Shown in pieces: positions 11,775 to 24,336 of a stretch of DNA of 64,000 nucleotides. The stretch is from contig VFFE01009068.1 in assembly GCA_008921705.1 (NCBI GenBank), positions 1,766,084 through 1,830,083 on the forward strand, in the 5' to 3' direction. This DNA comes from Burhinus oedicnemus (Eukaryota; Chordata; Aves; Charadriiformes; Burhinidae). Every line of letters starts with the position of its first letter. The stretch's first letter is position 1. Below the pieces are notes generated by a model. It had not been told where the DNA came from. It saw only the letters and a program-made list of their open reading frames with translations, and searched no databases. The position numbers were made by a program, and so were the translations under genes.

Positions 11775-14700
11775 CTTAGAAAAACTTTAAAACCAATTTT
11801 TACTTTTTTTTTTTAAATAACCACATTCACATGTTTCACAGAAAAAAACCTTTTTCTTCAAAGCATTTCAAATTTTCATGAGTGCTTACTACTGGGTGCT
11901 GACTGGTACCACCTTGTTTGTTAATAAGGCTCCTGCAGATAATTTTTCAAGTTTATTTTTTACCTTCATCAAAGTAACAGCAAAGATCTTGGACTGGGAA
12001 AATCTGAGTTTCAGAGGAATACCTCAAAGCTAGTAACTGCACCATTTACATAATTCTCCTTTTGCAAGAGGACAGAAGAATGAATGACATATACTCATGT
12101 TAGTCACAATACTCAATGGAACTGAAGATAAAAATTTCTATTTAAATACCACAGCACAGGAAGAAAACCTAAATTCTACAACTACTAAAGCACAGAAACA
12201 CATTCTATATTAATTTGGGACTTGCCCTCCAGAGATGATGACCTTTCTTTCAAGTTAGGCTGGACTGCAACAGTTAAGTAAGATCAATTCAAAGTGAAAC
12301 ACCAGGATTTATTAGTTGCATCATATGACCACCACAAATGACATCTATCTTGATTAGCTTGACAATATTTTGCATTATTTCCATTAAGATCATTCCTCAG
12401 TTGGTGTCCAGTGCCCTTACTTCCGATCTTTTTGATAAAGGCACTTCAGATGAGAATTTGCTTCTTCAAAGACAGCAGCCTTCTGTTTCAAGAAACATTA
12501 GCAAATGTTGGGAGTTCACCTCAGGATGTCATGCAAGAATATCACTGCCAAACTAACACTGAAGTATCAAACAAAGTGCTGCATATCCCTCTCCTTTCAA
12601 GGAAAAAAAAAAATGGATCCCTAGAACTGTTAAAAATCTGGAATATATCCACTTCATCACTAAAATCTTACTAAGTCAGAGAGAAAAAGGCTTTCCTTCC
12701 AATCTTTTTAGCATCAAACACAAGCTTCCCAGTGAGATCTCTCACATTTATCTTAAGGGTAAGAGTTCCTGTGACTATCCATTTTGCAGGATCACTAACG
12801 ATCATCCATAAGGTAACTGTCAGAAGGAGCAAGCGTCTTAAAGCTCTCACTTGGAGCCTTCTTTCCTCACAATCTTAATGCACATAAGGCTTAAATAAAG
12901 CACATTTCCTTGACCTTTTCCAGTCCATTCTAACCTCTTCTCCAGGTTATTATTATATAAGAAGCGCTATCAAGTAAAAGAACTTGAACTTACTGGTTCA
13001 AGACTACCAAAAAAAAAAAAAACCCAACCCAAACTCCACCCACCACGCCCCCAAAACCCCAAGACAAAAACCAACCAACCAAATAAAAAAGAGTAGTTTT
13101 CCAAACTCTCCTATGACTAAAGTTCCTTCTCAAAAGGCGTCTTTGGGTGAAGTGCAAGGAATGCATTCCACTGATTTATTTTTTTTCACTTAAGTTGAAT
13201 ACAACAATAGTCACATGGAACTGCTAAAATAAACTAAGAATCAAGCATTGAGTAAATTACGCTCTACCCACAGGTCAAAAATATCTATTATCTTATAACA
13301 CAACAATTGGATAGAACTAAAATTATTTTATTAGTCTCATCCTGCAGATATCCAGAATACCATGTTGTCTAGAATCCACTTTCTAGATTCTGAGGTCATT
13401 TAAATACGACAGACTTAAAGGAATAGTTGAAGAGTGGATCACTATACAAATATAAGGACTATAGACCATTTACATACACTTATAAAATACAACAAAAAAC
13501 CCAAGGAATGATTTCACAAATTAAGTCATTATCACGATTAATTTATTAACTTTTAGAAATACCGTGTTTGATGAATGTGGGAGGTTTCCAGAACAAAAAT
13601 ATAGGTCCTATGATGACTCCATTTTTACTTTCTATAACTGTCTTCCATTGTGAGGCAAGAAAGTCTAGGATTATAAATTTCAGCTTTCTGCTTATTTTGA
13701 CCAAACTTCTCCAAGCCATATTTCTGTTGAGCTCAAGAATATCTAAGTTACAATAGTGTAAGCTCTCCATGTTCTGTGTAAGAAACTAAGAAACTAGCAG
13801 GCTACAATGCCAACAGTTTTCCACAACATTTACTCATATTAAATTAATTTTAAAAATATATATATTTTCCCATACTTTCTCCAAAAGGGTAAAAAATCTT
13901 ATAATTTATTAAAATGATCTGTGACTAGAAAAAACAGTGCATTATAAAGGACATCCCCATAATCAAAAAAACTCATTTACTGTACTATTGAAAAAAATTG
14001 TTGAACTTGCAAGTGCATGTTGCATATGTAAACCTTCATATGAGAGTCTGTGCATATGAACTTTTCCATTTATTCTCACTCACAATTCATCTTTCTTCAT
14101 CAACATCATTGACAAGGAACCTGGCAACATTTCAATAGCCTAATGTCTATTATCAGAACAACTTGTGTATATATTACAGATGGTAAGATTTCTCTGAATT
14201 AACTGTTGATCAAGCTTATCAGCTGTGACTTATCTGGAGTATCCCCTTAGTAAAATCAAGTTAAATGACTTTCTGGTTCCAAGGTCATAGCATTTACTGT
14301 CAGTTGTCCCGATCTTCATTAACTCAGCATGCAGTGCGACTGGAGTTCATCTGAACTATATTATGACCTACCAGTGTATTAAACAGAACCAAGCAGAATT
14401 CAGCACAGTTCATACTATATTCTTATCCTCATAGAAATGTAAAATATGAATTAATTATGGCACATGGCAAGTTGCATTGATTGTCTAATCACTTAGCACA
14501 GTAAAACTGTGTTAAATTTATGTTAACAAATTATTTTTAAAAAGGTCAATGTTGTATAGCAAATTAGGTGATTCTCCCTGTAAGTGGCACTACTTAACCA
14601 AATTCACTTGGATGGATATATATTTACAGGCTCCTGTATTAGCAAACTAAGTGGTCTAATTTTTATTGAGAGTCCCTGGAAGATGATGAGTTCTGAAATC

Positions 14701-14873
14701 AGACTGGTTCTTCAAGCAATTAAACTAGAGCCTGAATGATAATTTTCAGAATGTCACATTAAACACCCTGGTTTAGGGTGCAGCAGTTTGTTGGGCTTAC
14801 TCAAATCAACAGCTCATCAGGTAGTGAGAAGAAAAGGAATTTTAGAAATAGACTTTACACATTTTAAAATTAC
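11775..14873. other. Intronic sequence of the minus-strand gene
   Basis: AT-rich; no repeat family recognised. It contains an A/C-rich low-complexity tract at about 13005-13095 and a few homopolymer runs. Nothing else supported. Confidence 0.5.
13005..13095 (+). repeat. A/C-rich low-complexity tract
   Basis: A poly-A run grades into mixed A and C with almost no G or T for about 90 bp. Such tracts commonly follow decayed retrotransposed tails, but no element is visible beside it. Confidence 0.7.
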
Positions 14874-14983
14874 CCGTACTGCTGGATCTTTTTCTGACAA
14901 CACCAGCATTAACAATGAGCTCTTCTTCTTCAAATGTAAGAAATGGATATCAAAGCTTGAATAGTTTTCTACCATGTAAGAAG
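14874..14983 (-). CDS. Unrecognised minus-strand gene, exon 4
   Basis: 110 nt, 36 full codons, beginning SYMVENYSSFDIHFLHL and ending SEKDPAVR. The acceptor is CATTCATGCTTTGCAG and the donor is CGG|GTAATTTT. Only this frame is open across the whole exon. The leucine-rich middle followed by a charged segment looks like folded-protein sequence. Phase 1 in, 0 out. Confidence 0.6.
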
Positions 14984-16090
14984 CTGCAAAGCATGAATGG
15001 TGTTCCTAACTGTCAAGCAGAAATAAGGGGAGACAAAAATACTCAAAATGTATTTGCAAAATCTAAAGCAAGACATGGTAGAATTTACTAACAGTGGATA
15101 GCTGGGGGGAAGGGCGACGGGGACAGAAAAAAGGTTTTCTGTTATACTACAGAGAAAAAGGAATCAATAGCGTAACTCAAAACCACAAAAATTTTCACTT
15201 TCTTAGAAAAATTAATTTAAGTTCCTCTGGAGTGTCTTACACACAATAACAGTGATTAACAAAAGCTATGAAGCTGTAATGACAGGACATCTTTTAATAA
15301 TAAATTTTGACTACAGGATTAAAACTGGATTTACTGTTACTATATTCTTTATAAAGTGTCTTGTAAAATTCTGAGTGTATTAAAAAAAGGTTGGAATTAT
15401 TATAATAATTCTACAGTTGGACAGCATATTTGTGCTGTTTGTTTAAATATTAAAAACATTGACCAATACTATATAAAGACCAATATAATTTCAAAAGCAT
15501 TGTTGTCTTCAGTTTAAGAGAGATGGCTATACCAAAAAACCCACCACACCCAAACCCCATTATCTTCTTACAAATGTCAGCTACAGTATGTTGGGTATAA
15601 GGAGAGTTCACTGTATGCCAGAAGAGTTTGATAACCTCATTAACAGTACATGAAACCATCCTTTTGCTGTGCATTTAAAGAGCATTCAGAGACCAATGCT
15701 TCTTTTTCCAGGAGAGTTTGTTTCACCATAAACCCAAAATTTTGTGGAGCTGTAGCTGGAATAGACAATTCCTTTGTTATGGAACCATAACTTGTTTATT
15801 TCCCAAAATTTACCAAAGGATCTAAATAGTTATTATATTCAGAGTTAAAAATTATCTTTATTTTGTAGTAAAAGCTTCCAGGGAAAACAAGGCATTGATA
15901 AAAAAAAAATAATGTAATAATTGTAATAATATTGCAAAGAAGGGCAAGAACACATTTTCCTCACATTTTGATGGTGATACTAACTCAAATTGGAGTATAG
16001 AATGGACTTGTGTTTTGGAAAACAGACCAAAAAATAGAGAATGAAGTGCAGAACAACACTACACCAAACAAATTGAGGTATTTGGTTGTT
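14984..16090. other. Unassigned intronic sequence
   Basis: AT-rich, no repeat or exon supported. A small splice-bounded frame at 15242-15274 does not fit the gene's phase. Confidence 0.4.
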
Positions 16091-16500
16091 GGCTGGAACA
16101 CCTCTCCTATGAAGAAAGGCTGAGAGAGCTGGGACTGTTCAGCCTGCAAAAGAGAAGGCTCCAGGGAGACCTTATTGTGACCTTTCAATGTATAAGTGGG
16201 GCTTGTAAGAAAGGCAGAGAGACCTTTTATCAAGGTCTGTAGTGACAGGACAAGAGGCAACAGTTTTAAACTGAAAGAGGTTTAGACTGGACATGAGGAA
16301 GAAATTTTTAACGAGAGTGGTAACACACTGAAGCTGGTTGCCCAGAGAAGTTGTGGATGCTTCATCATTGAAGTGTTCAAGGTCAGGCTGGATGAGGCTT
16401 TGAGGAACGTGATCTAGTGAAAGATGTTCCTGCTAACGGTAGGGGGCTTGGACTAGATGATCTTCAAAGATCCTTTCCAACCCAAACCATTCTATGATTT
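16091..16500 (+). mobile_element. CR1 LINE, 3' end
   Basis: A plus-strand CR1 3' fragment. It begins at the GCTGGAACACCTCTCCTATG block (the [10 protein letters not shown] region of ORF2), runs through LFSLQKRR-like sequence and the 3' UTR, and ends TTCCAACCCAAACCATTCTA, then TGATTT. 5' truncated, many indels. Confidence 0.9.
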
Positions 16501-16875
16501 CTTGTAGTAAAGATGTGACTACTTTGATTTCATAATAGCTATGAAACAATATGACAAATGAGCTTTCTTAAAAAGGGTAACTTTTAATAGAAAAATCTAC
16601 TTATGAGATCCCTATAAAGGGAGCACCAAGTAAATTTGTAATATATATGGGACTACACACAAGACTTCACAACTTGTAAGATTCATCTTCTTTAGTCCTA
16701 AAACATGATTAATATACATAAAAATCATAATCATTTTCTAGACATGTTCTGTGGTAATTGGTGTGTGAACCTCAGTTCTCTGCTTTTCCTGTTAATATAC
16801 ACTCTAATTGATTTTTAAAAATTAGAAATGTAATAAGCTTCAACCAAGCTAAAAGCTTTTATTTCTATTTACGTC

Positions 16876-17219
16876 TGTGGTGGCTTGACTTTGGCAGATT
16901 ATGAGACCCACACACAGTCACTCTCTCACTCCCCCGCCTCAACAGGAGAGGGAAAGAAAACAAGACTGAAAAGTTCATGTTTTGCAATAAAGGCAGGCAG
17001 ATCACTTACCAATTATCATCATGACTGAAAAAATTCTGCTTGAGGAATATTAATTTAATTTGTTACCAACTAAAAATAGAGTAGGATGATGACAAACAAA
17101 AATAAAAACAAAAATACCTTTGCCCTACCACCACTCCTGTTTTCCAAGACTCAACTTCATTCCTTTATTCCCAACTCTTCTACCTCCTTCCTGCCAAGAA
17201 GGACAAAGGGATGGGGAAA
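16876..17219 (-). mobile_element. ERV LTR (family A), 3' part only
   Basis: It matches the 3' third of the LTR at 55683-56833, starting on the plus strand with TGTGGTGGCTTGACTTTGG. The two share the TTAATTTAATTTRTTACCA block and the CTCAACTTCATTCC…CTCTACCTCC block. It is interrupted at 17219 by the 3' end of a CR1. The remaining LTR is not found on the far side of that CR1, so a deletion accompanied or followed the insertion. Confidence 0.75.
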
Positions 17220-18003
17220 TCTCTGAATGGTTGAGATTGGACGGGACCTCTGGATGTCTTCTGGTCCGACACACCATGCTGAAGCAGGGCCACCTCGAGC
17301 CAGTTGCCCAAGACCATGTTCAGACAGCTTTTGAGTATCTCCAAAGAGGGAGACTCCAAAACATCCCTGGGAAAGCTGTGCCAGTGCTCGATTAACCTCA
17401 AACCAGGATACTGATGTCCAGAGGGCACCTGCTGTGTTTCAATTTGTGCCCATTGTCTCTGGTCCTGCCACTGGGCACCGCTGAAAAGAAAGCCTGGCTC
17501 AGCCTTCTTTGTACTCTCCCTTTAACTATTTATACACATTGATGAGATCCTACTCAGCCTTCTCTTTTCCAAACTGAACAGTCGTAGCTGTCTCAGACCT
17601 TCCGCATAGAAGAGATGCTCCAGTCCCTTCATAACCTTCATGGCCCTTCATTGGACTCTCTCCAGTATGTCCATGTCTCTCCTGTACTAGGGAGCCCTGA
17701 AGTGGACACAGCACTCCAGCTGCGGCCTCACCAGTGTTGAGTAGAGGGGAATGATCACCTCCCTCAACCAGCTGGCAACACTCCTCCTAAAACAGCCCAG
17801 GATGCCATTGACCTTCTTTGCCACAAGGATACATTGCAGGTTCATCTTATTCTTGGTTTCTACCAGGACTTGCGGGTCCTTCTCTTTGCCTAGCTGCTTT
17901 CCAGCTGGGTGTCCCCCAGCATATAGTGGTGTATGGGGTTGCTCCTCCCCAGGTGTGGGACTCTGCACTTTCTTTGCTGAACCTCAGCACCTGGACACTC
18001 CAT
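17220..18003 (-). mobile_element. CR1 LINE, 3' part
   Basis: A minus-strand CR1 covering the ORF2 C-terminus and 3' UTR. The minus frame reads [20 protein letters not shown] near 17750 and [17 protein letters not shown] just upstream. 5' truncated near 18003; stops and indels present. Confidence 0.9.
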
Positions 18004-18116
18004 AAAATGTCATGAGATATCTACATTTTACTTTACATATTTTTAGAAATTTACTTACTTGACAAGAGTGAGCAGGAGCATGACTACAGTACATCAAGTT
18101 GTAATTTTAGGTTAAG

Positions 18117-18143
18117 AGTAAGTATACAGGATGTATACTTACT
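18117..18143. repeat. Perfect 11-bp inverted repeat (hairpin)
   Basis: Arms 18117-18127 (AGTAAGTATAC) and 18133-18143 (GTATACTTACT) around a 5-base loop AGGAT. No gene nearby explains it as a terminator; it could be a small palindrome in an intron. Confidence 0.8.
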
Positions 18144-18400
18144 TCTGTGCAGACAAATATTCTCTAAATTTTGAAATAAATGTTCATTTTTCCAGTGGAA
18201 GCGTTTCTTCAATATTTTGTTTCATTCATAACATTTTGTTTAAACATAATAAGAAATAACTGTTAAACATTTTCCTTCAGCCATCATTCACTAAAACACA
18301 CATAAAATCCTTTATTTTAAGACGTGTTTTGCAGACTTTCAAGTATTCTGTAACAGGAATTGTGCCTACATCAAACATGTTAAGATATTCATTGAAATGG

Positions 18401-18812
18401 TCACAAATCTGACATAGTACGTAGCTTATGAGGAAACTTAGGAGAAAGAATGTAGACTATTTTACAATTAGTAATAGAAGCCATCACATGATGCCCAAGA
18501 TACGCAGGTAGAACCGTTATCCAAGTAATCATACCATACATCTGAATTCTGAACCACACCAAAATAACACATTTAAACCACTGCATACAAACACAAAGAG
18601 CAAATAAACCGTGCAACACATTTGGCAGGTTAAGCAGAGTTGCATCAATTAACTTCAAACAAAGCTCTCTAAAGGCATGATACAACATTTCACTTAAGAA
18701 TGACATGATGTGAGCTGTCTGTTTTAAATCTCTGAGCACACTGGAATTCAAACTATTCAGGCAATCTATCAGAGCCCTGGCCAAGCTCTGCTTGAGCTCC
18801 ACATTGGGCGTC
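18401..18812 (-). mobile_element. Retroviral leader/internal fragment after the LTR
   Basis: This sequence follows the primer binding site of the LTR at 18821-19540 on the minus strand. It keeps one frame open for about 125 codons to the stop near 18401. The frame includes a hydrophobic, Cys-containing middle (LHGLFALCVCMQWFKCVIL). It has no gag, pro, pol or env motif that I can name. The frame also runs backwards through the primer site into the LTR, so any real start is internal. It could be an unrecognised leader ORF of this ERV family or chance. Confidence 0.4.
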
Positions 18813-18813
18813 A
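18790..18813 (-). other. Retroviral primer binding site, tRNA-Lys(1,2) type
   Basis: Read on the minus strand from 18813, the sequence TGACGCCCAATGTGGAGCT continues to 18790. It is complementary, with a few mismatches, to the 3' end of the lysine tRNA that primes many class II (beta-like) retroviruses. It lies seven bases after the LTR end at 18821, as expected for a provirus. Confidence 0.75.
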
Positions 18814-18820
18814 ATAAATC

Positions 18821-19540
18821 TGTCAAAGTTTGGGCTGGACTGGCCACTGAGGTGAATGACAGATGCTCTCCTCTACCTCTCTCTTCAAGGAGACGAGAGA
18901 GAGAGAGAAAGAGACTTATGAGTTTAGAGGGAACTAAACTACTTTAATGAAATATTAGTAATAAAATAATAAAAAGGAAATAATGAAATACAGACAAAAC
19001 TATATCAAGCTCCCAGGATGACGGTCATGTCACCAGCAGGCACTGGGGAAGTCCCAGACTGGACTCAGTGACAGACAGGAACTGGATTCTGGATCTGGAT
19101 TCAGGAATGTAGGGATCGGGAGCAAAGGCAGATGAACAGAGTCCTCCTCAGATGCTGGCCAATGAAGAGCTGACCCTTTGATCCCTCAGCTTTTATACTG
19201 AGCATGAGGCAGATGGGATGGAATACCCTGTTGGTCAGTTGCAAGTCACCTGTCCTGTCCGCTCCTCCCTGCAGGTGTGACCCCTCTACGCTTTTCTGCT
19301 TCCAACCCTCCAACCGGGCAAATAACAAAGCTGGCTGCCCTTGGGTGTTATAGCAATAAGTATAAGCAGGAGCCTCTCTGCATACCATTCCTTGGCATCT
19401 ACTATAAACATGGGTCTGATCACTCTGAGAGTGAAGAGTTTTCTGCACAACATGCTGTTAATTTCAGTAGTTAGAAAAGGCTTAGTTGCAAAGTAAAATA
19501 ACTGAACAGAAAACTGGTTGTTTTACCTCAAACCTTGACA
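18821..19540 (-). mobile_element. ERV LTR (family C, class II/ERVK-like), 720 bp
   Basis: The minus-strand element begins TGTCAAGGTTTGAG at 19540 and ends …CTTTGACA at 18821, giving TG...CA termini. It has a promoter TATA (AGTATAAAAGC, about 19195), an ATTAAA polyadenylation signal (about 18945) and a GA-microsatellite near the R/U5 end (about 18895-18910). The primer binding site beside it shows this is a 5' LTR. The 3' LTR and coding region are missing. Confidence 0.8.
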
Positions 19541-21622
19541 CCTTCTCCAGCTACATAGTCTGCCTAAGCTCCTCTATTATTGAAAAGAAACAAAAATAAG
19601 TCTCCTGAACCAAGTTGAGTGCACATCATCTTTCCCTCCTATTATAAGGTAACTTAACTGGCTAGCTAAGTCATCCTAGTTAGGAGGAATGATTAATTCA
19701 CTTGCCTCCCTTTCCCCTCCCCCCCGATTAACATATAAGAAATGGAAATTTACATATTGCGTACGTTCTTAAAATATAAATTCTACAGTGGTGAAGTCCC
19801 TTGTGTTAGTAACATGTAAACAAACGTTTTATGGAGTTGGCCACCTGAATTATTTTGGTTACAGTGAGGTCTTTATCAACTTTTTCCTCAGAATGTAATA
19901 GGAAGAAGTCTGAATCACCTCAGCAACATCCAGTTAATAATACTGTACAAAGGACATACTATGCATTTGATGGAATGTACAGTAAATATGTAATTTATAT
20001 AGTGTCTGGAATTAGAAGTTATTATGTTTTCAGTACAAAAATAAAGTGATCTTAACTATTTATTCAAGACTACTGTGAAAAGTCTTCACACTTGATAAAA
20101 AATACCAATATCTAGCATTAACATCTCATAGTTTTCAACTGGTATTATGTCACTTATTCACAGAATTTCTTTGTTCAACTTACTCTAAACAGAGGCTACA
20201 TTAAAATTACTTTGAAGTGAGAAGGCAGCACCTCCAAAAGTAGTCTGAAGCACTTAATTGCACAGTTATTTCTTTTTTACTATCACTTTATTCCCCGTTT
20301 CATATTGAATTAATATTTTTAAATAAAGCAAATTTAGCTCTTATACATTAGCATCTTGGGTAATTCAACAGAATAAACCACAAGTTACACACTCAACATT
20401 AAAAATACATTACTGAAAAATAAAAAGCTAAAAGTTAACCTTTAGGTTTTTATCAAGAGGTGTGGATAAAGGCATATGTGCTTAATGCAGCATCTTATCC
20501 AGAAAAATGACAGAACAATCACTGGGCCATGAAGCCACAACCTGCATGGAGTTAATCACAATCATTAATCACTGCCCTACATTCTCTTTTTGTTTTGTTC
20601 TTTCCAAGATGGAAGTACTGACAAAAATAGACTTCATTTTTTGTTTACTGTATAAAATAAGTTCAAAACAACATCACACCTTGTTGGTGAGCTGGACAGA
20701 AAAGTTAAGTAGCCAGCTTTGTTTAAAGACTGAATGTCTCATGAACCTGGACGTTTCACAAGATAAAAGATCTCAACTCAAGGTTGCTGGTTGGCAGCCA
20801 GATTAGACCAGCTAGCACCCAAATTTATCATTATTCAGTATTTCTAAAGTAAGACTGATGATGAATATCCAGGTCATAACAAAAAGATGTCCTAGTTGAC
20901 AAACACATGCTTCAACTTCCTAGGTATTCTTACAATAAGCAGCAGAGGACAAGGAAGAATAAAAATGAAAGACACCACATTTGCCTTGACAGGGATGAAC
21001 TATCTGTACAGAGACACTCAATTGTCATCACTCTTGCTATCCCTTTTAGTGAATGACAAAAAAAATAAGCTGCGTGTTATCTTCTCATGGAAAAAAAAAA
21101 AACCAAATCCAAACTTGTAATTTCTCATCCTTGTTGATCACCTTCATTCCTGCAACTTGAACAAACCCAAAACGAATTTACTTTAAAAAAATTATGCCTC
21201 TTTCTAAACAGTAAGAATTCTCTTTCTACTAATTAAAAAAAAAATTAGATCACTTAATATAGACATATTGATGCAATTTTAAGAAGGAATTTTCTTTTCA
21301 TTTTAACTTTTAAAGGATGTTATTTTATGCACTGTGCAGTGGAATGTTCAAAAGAGGAGGGAAGAACACTTTTTTTTTTTTTTTAAGTCCAGGAAGATAA
21401 CCATTAATGGCATTGCATCAACAGTGACAATTGCAAGCTTCAAATATGATGTGAACATCTTTGATGCGGGGGGATTATTTTGTGTGTGTGTGTGTTTGGT
21501 TTTGTTTGGGTTTTGGGTTTTTTCATTTTTTTTGCAATCAATGCACAAATCAAACAACTCACCAGACACATTTCATAAGACAGGAAAATACTTCTGAATA
21601 ATGTATTTGCCTAGAAGCATGT
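19541..21622. other. Unassigned intronic sequence
   Basis: AT-rich; poly-A runs near 21090 and poly-T near 21370, a short TG microsatellite at 21481-21495. A plus-strand splice-bounded frame at 20611-20691 exists but has no partner exon. No repeat family recognised. Confidence 0.4.
21481..21495 (+). repeat. (TG)n microsatellite
   Basis: Seven TG units followed by T/G-rich sequence. Confidence 0.85.
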
Positions 21623-24336
21623 CACGGAATCACAGAATCACAGAATTTTCAGAGTTGGAAGGGACCTCTAGAGATCATCTAGTCCAACTCCCCTGCTGAC
21701 GCAGGAATGCCTAGAGCACATTACTCAGGACTGCATCCAGGCAGGTCTTCAAAATCTCCAGAGAAGGGGACTCCACAACCTCCCTGGGCAGCCTGTTCCA
21801 GTGCTCTGTCACCCTCACCGTAAAGAAGTTTTTTCTTGTGTTTGAATGGAACTTCCTATGTTCCAGCTTGTGCCCGTTGCCCCTCATCCTGTCACTGGGA
21901 ACCACTGGAAAGAGCCTGCCTCCATCCTCCTTCAACCCACCCTTTAGATACTTAGAAGCAAGAATAAGGTCTCCCCTCAGCCTTCTCTTCTCCAGGCTAA
22001 AGAGTCCCAGCTCTCTCAGCCTTTCCTCATAAGGCAGGTGCTCCAATCCCCCAGTCATCTTTGTTGCCCTACGCTGGACTCTCTCCAGTAGTTCCCTGTC
22101 CCGCTTGAGCTGGGGAGCCCAGAACTGGACACAGTATTCCAGCTGTGGCCTCACCAGTGCCGAGTAGAGGGGGAGAATGACCTCCCTCGACCTACTGGCC
22201 ACACTCTTCCCTATGCAGCCCAGGATGCCATTGGCCTTCCTGGCGACAAGGGCACATTGCTGGCTCATGGATAATTTACTATCTACCAGGACCCCCAGAT
22301 CCTTCTCCTCAGAACTGCTTTCCAGCAGGTCCACCCCTAGCCTATATTGGTGCCTAGCATTCTTCCTCCCCAGGTGCAGGACCCTACGCTTGCTCTTGTT
22401 GAACCTCATTAGGTTCTTCTCTGCCCAACACTCCAGCCTGTCCAGGTGGCATGGCTGGATGGCAGCGCGGCCCTCTGGAGTGTCAGCCACCCCTCCCAGT
22501 TTGGTATCATCAGCGAACTTGCTGAGGATACACTCTGTCCCCTCATTCAGGTCATTGATGAATATATTGAACAAGATTGGACCAAGTATTGACCCCTGGG
22601 GGACACCACTGGTTACAGGCCTCCAACTTGACACTGCTCCATTAATCACAACCCTCTGAGTTCTGTCACACAGCCAGCTCTCAGTCCACCTTACTCTCTC
22701 CTCATCTAGCCCACACTTCCTCAGCTTCCTAATGAGGATGCTGTGGGAGACAGTGTCAAAAGCCTTGCTGAAGTCAAGGTAGATGACATCTACTGCTCTC
22801 CCATCATCCAGCCAACCAGTTACAACATCATAGAAGGCTATCAGATTGGTCAAGCATGATTTACCCTTGGTAAATCTGTTGACCACTTCCAATAACTTCC
22901 TGTTCTTCAGAGTGTTTGGAGATGACATCCAGAACGAGTCGCTCCATTACCTTCCCAGGGACAGAGGTGAGACTAACCGGCCTGTAGTTCCCTGGGTCCT
23001 CTTTCTTGCCCTTTTTGAAGATTGGAGCACTGTTGGCCTTCTTCCAGTCCTCAGGCACCTCTCCTGTCCCCCATGACCTTCCAAAGATGACAGAGAGTGG
23101 TCTAGCAATAACATCTGCCAGCTCTCTCAGCACTCGCAGGTGCATCCCATCAGGGCCCATGGACTTATGGATGTCCAGTTTAGACAAGTGGTCTCTAACC
23201 CAGTCCTCCTCAACTGAGGGAAAGTCTTCCTCACTCCAGACCTTCCTCCTTGCCTCCAGGGTCTGGGATTCATGAGGGACAACTTTAGCAGTGAAGACCG
23301 AAGAAAAGAAGTCATTCACCTTCTCTGTGTCTTCCACCACTAGGGTGCTGATCTCATTCATCAGTGGGCCTACATTTTCCCTAGTCTTCCTTTTTCTGTT
23401 GATATACTGAAAGAACCTCTTCTTATTATCTTTAACCGCAGTGGCCAAGCAGAGTTCTGCTTGGGCTTTGGCCCTTCTAATTTTCCCCCTGCATAGCTTC
23501 ACTACATCTTGGTATTCCTCATAAGTTGCCAACCCCCTTTTCCAAAGAATGTAAACTTTCCTTTGGTTCCTGAGGTCCAGCCAAAGCTCTCTATTCAGCC
23601 AGGCTGGTCTTCCTCCCCATCGGCTTGTTTTTTGGGACACAGGGATGGCCTTCTCCTGTGCTTTTAAGAGTTCCTGCTTAAAGTATGACCAGCCTTCCTG
23701 GGCACCTTTGCCCTTCAGGACTGTCTCCCAAGGGACACTCTCAACCATGCTCCTAAACAGGCTAAAGTCTGCCCTTCGGAATTCCAGGGTGGCTGTTCTG
23801 CTGGCTCCCCGCCTTGCTTCTCCAAGAATTGAAAACTCTACTATGTCGTGGTCACTCTGCCCAAGACGACCTCCAACCTTTAGATCCCCCACAAGGCCTT
23901 CTCTGTTAACAAACAGTAGGTCCAGTAGGGTGCTTCCCCTAGTTGATTCCCTCACCAGCTGTGTTAGGAATTGTCTTCCACGCACTCCAGGAACCTCTGA
24001 GACTGTTCCCTCTCTGCTGCGTTATATTTCCAGCAGACATCTGGGAAGTTGAGTCCCCCACAAGAACAAGGGTGAGCAATCACGAGACCTCTGCCAGCTG
24101 CTTATAGAATATTTCATCAGTCTCTACATCCTGATTGGGGGGTCTGTAACAAATTCCCACCATGATGTCTGCCTTATTGGTCTTCCCCTTGATTCTTATC
24201 CATAAACACTCGACACTGTCATTCACAATGTTAAGTTCTAGGCATTCAGAACTGCCCCTAACATAGAGGGCCACCCCACCATCTCTCCTTCCTTGCCTAT
24301 CCCTTCTGAAAAGTTGGTCCTCACTTCACCAGTGTG
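21623..24336 (-). mobile_element. CR1 LINE, long copy (2.7 kb) with most of ORF2
   Basis: A minus-strand CR1 from the 3' tail (CACGGAATCACAGAATCACA) to the middle of the endonuclease domain near 24336. The copy is relatively young: most of ORF2 is readable in two long frames. Upstream, at 24080-24274, endonuclease sequence GICYRPPNQDVETDE is in a further frame. The 5' end is a normal CR1 truncation. Confidence 0.95.
21711..23985 (-). pseudogene. CR1 ORF2 remnant (endonuclease C-terminus and reverse transcriptase), frameshifted
   Basis: Two overlapping frames carry the protein. The first, 23985-22861 (374 codons), has the endonuclease C-terminus (LLDLLFVNREGLVGD) and the RT start ([12 protein letters not shown]). 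The second, 22928-21711 (405 codons), has the RT palm: [30 protein letters not shown] and the catalytic FADD box (about 22505-22518). It continues through the thumb to the natural C-terminus. One frameshift around 22900 separates them; another lies upstream near 24000. The catalytic residues survive, but the protein cannot be made whole. It is mobile-element sequence, not a host gene. Confidence 0.95.

Noticed and set aside
15242..15274. 33-nt minus-strand exon with good sites
   Set aside because: Phase 2-2 cannot sit between exons 3 and 4 of the minus gene.
20611..20691. Plus-strand splice-bounded frame beginning MEVLTKIDF
   Set aside because: No neighbouring exon in phase; hydrophobic AT-driven residues.
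21711..22928. The longest frame (405 codons) as a host gene
   Set aside because: It is CR1 reverse transcriptase with FADD and 3' tail, frameshifted from its upstream half.
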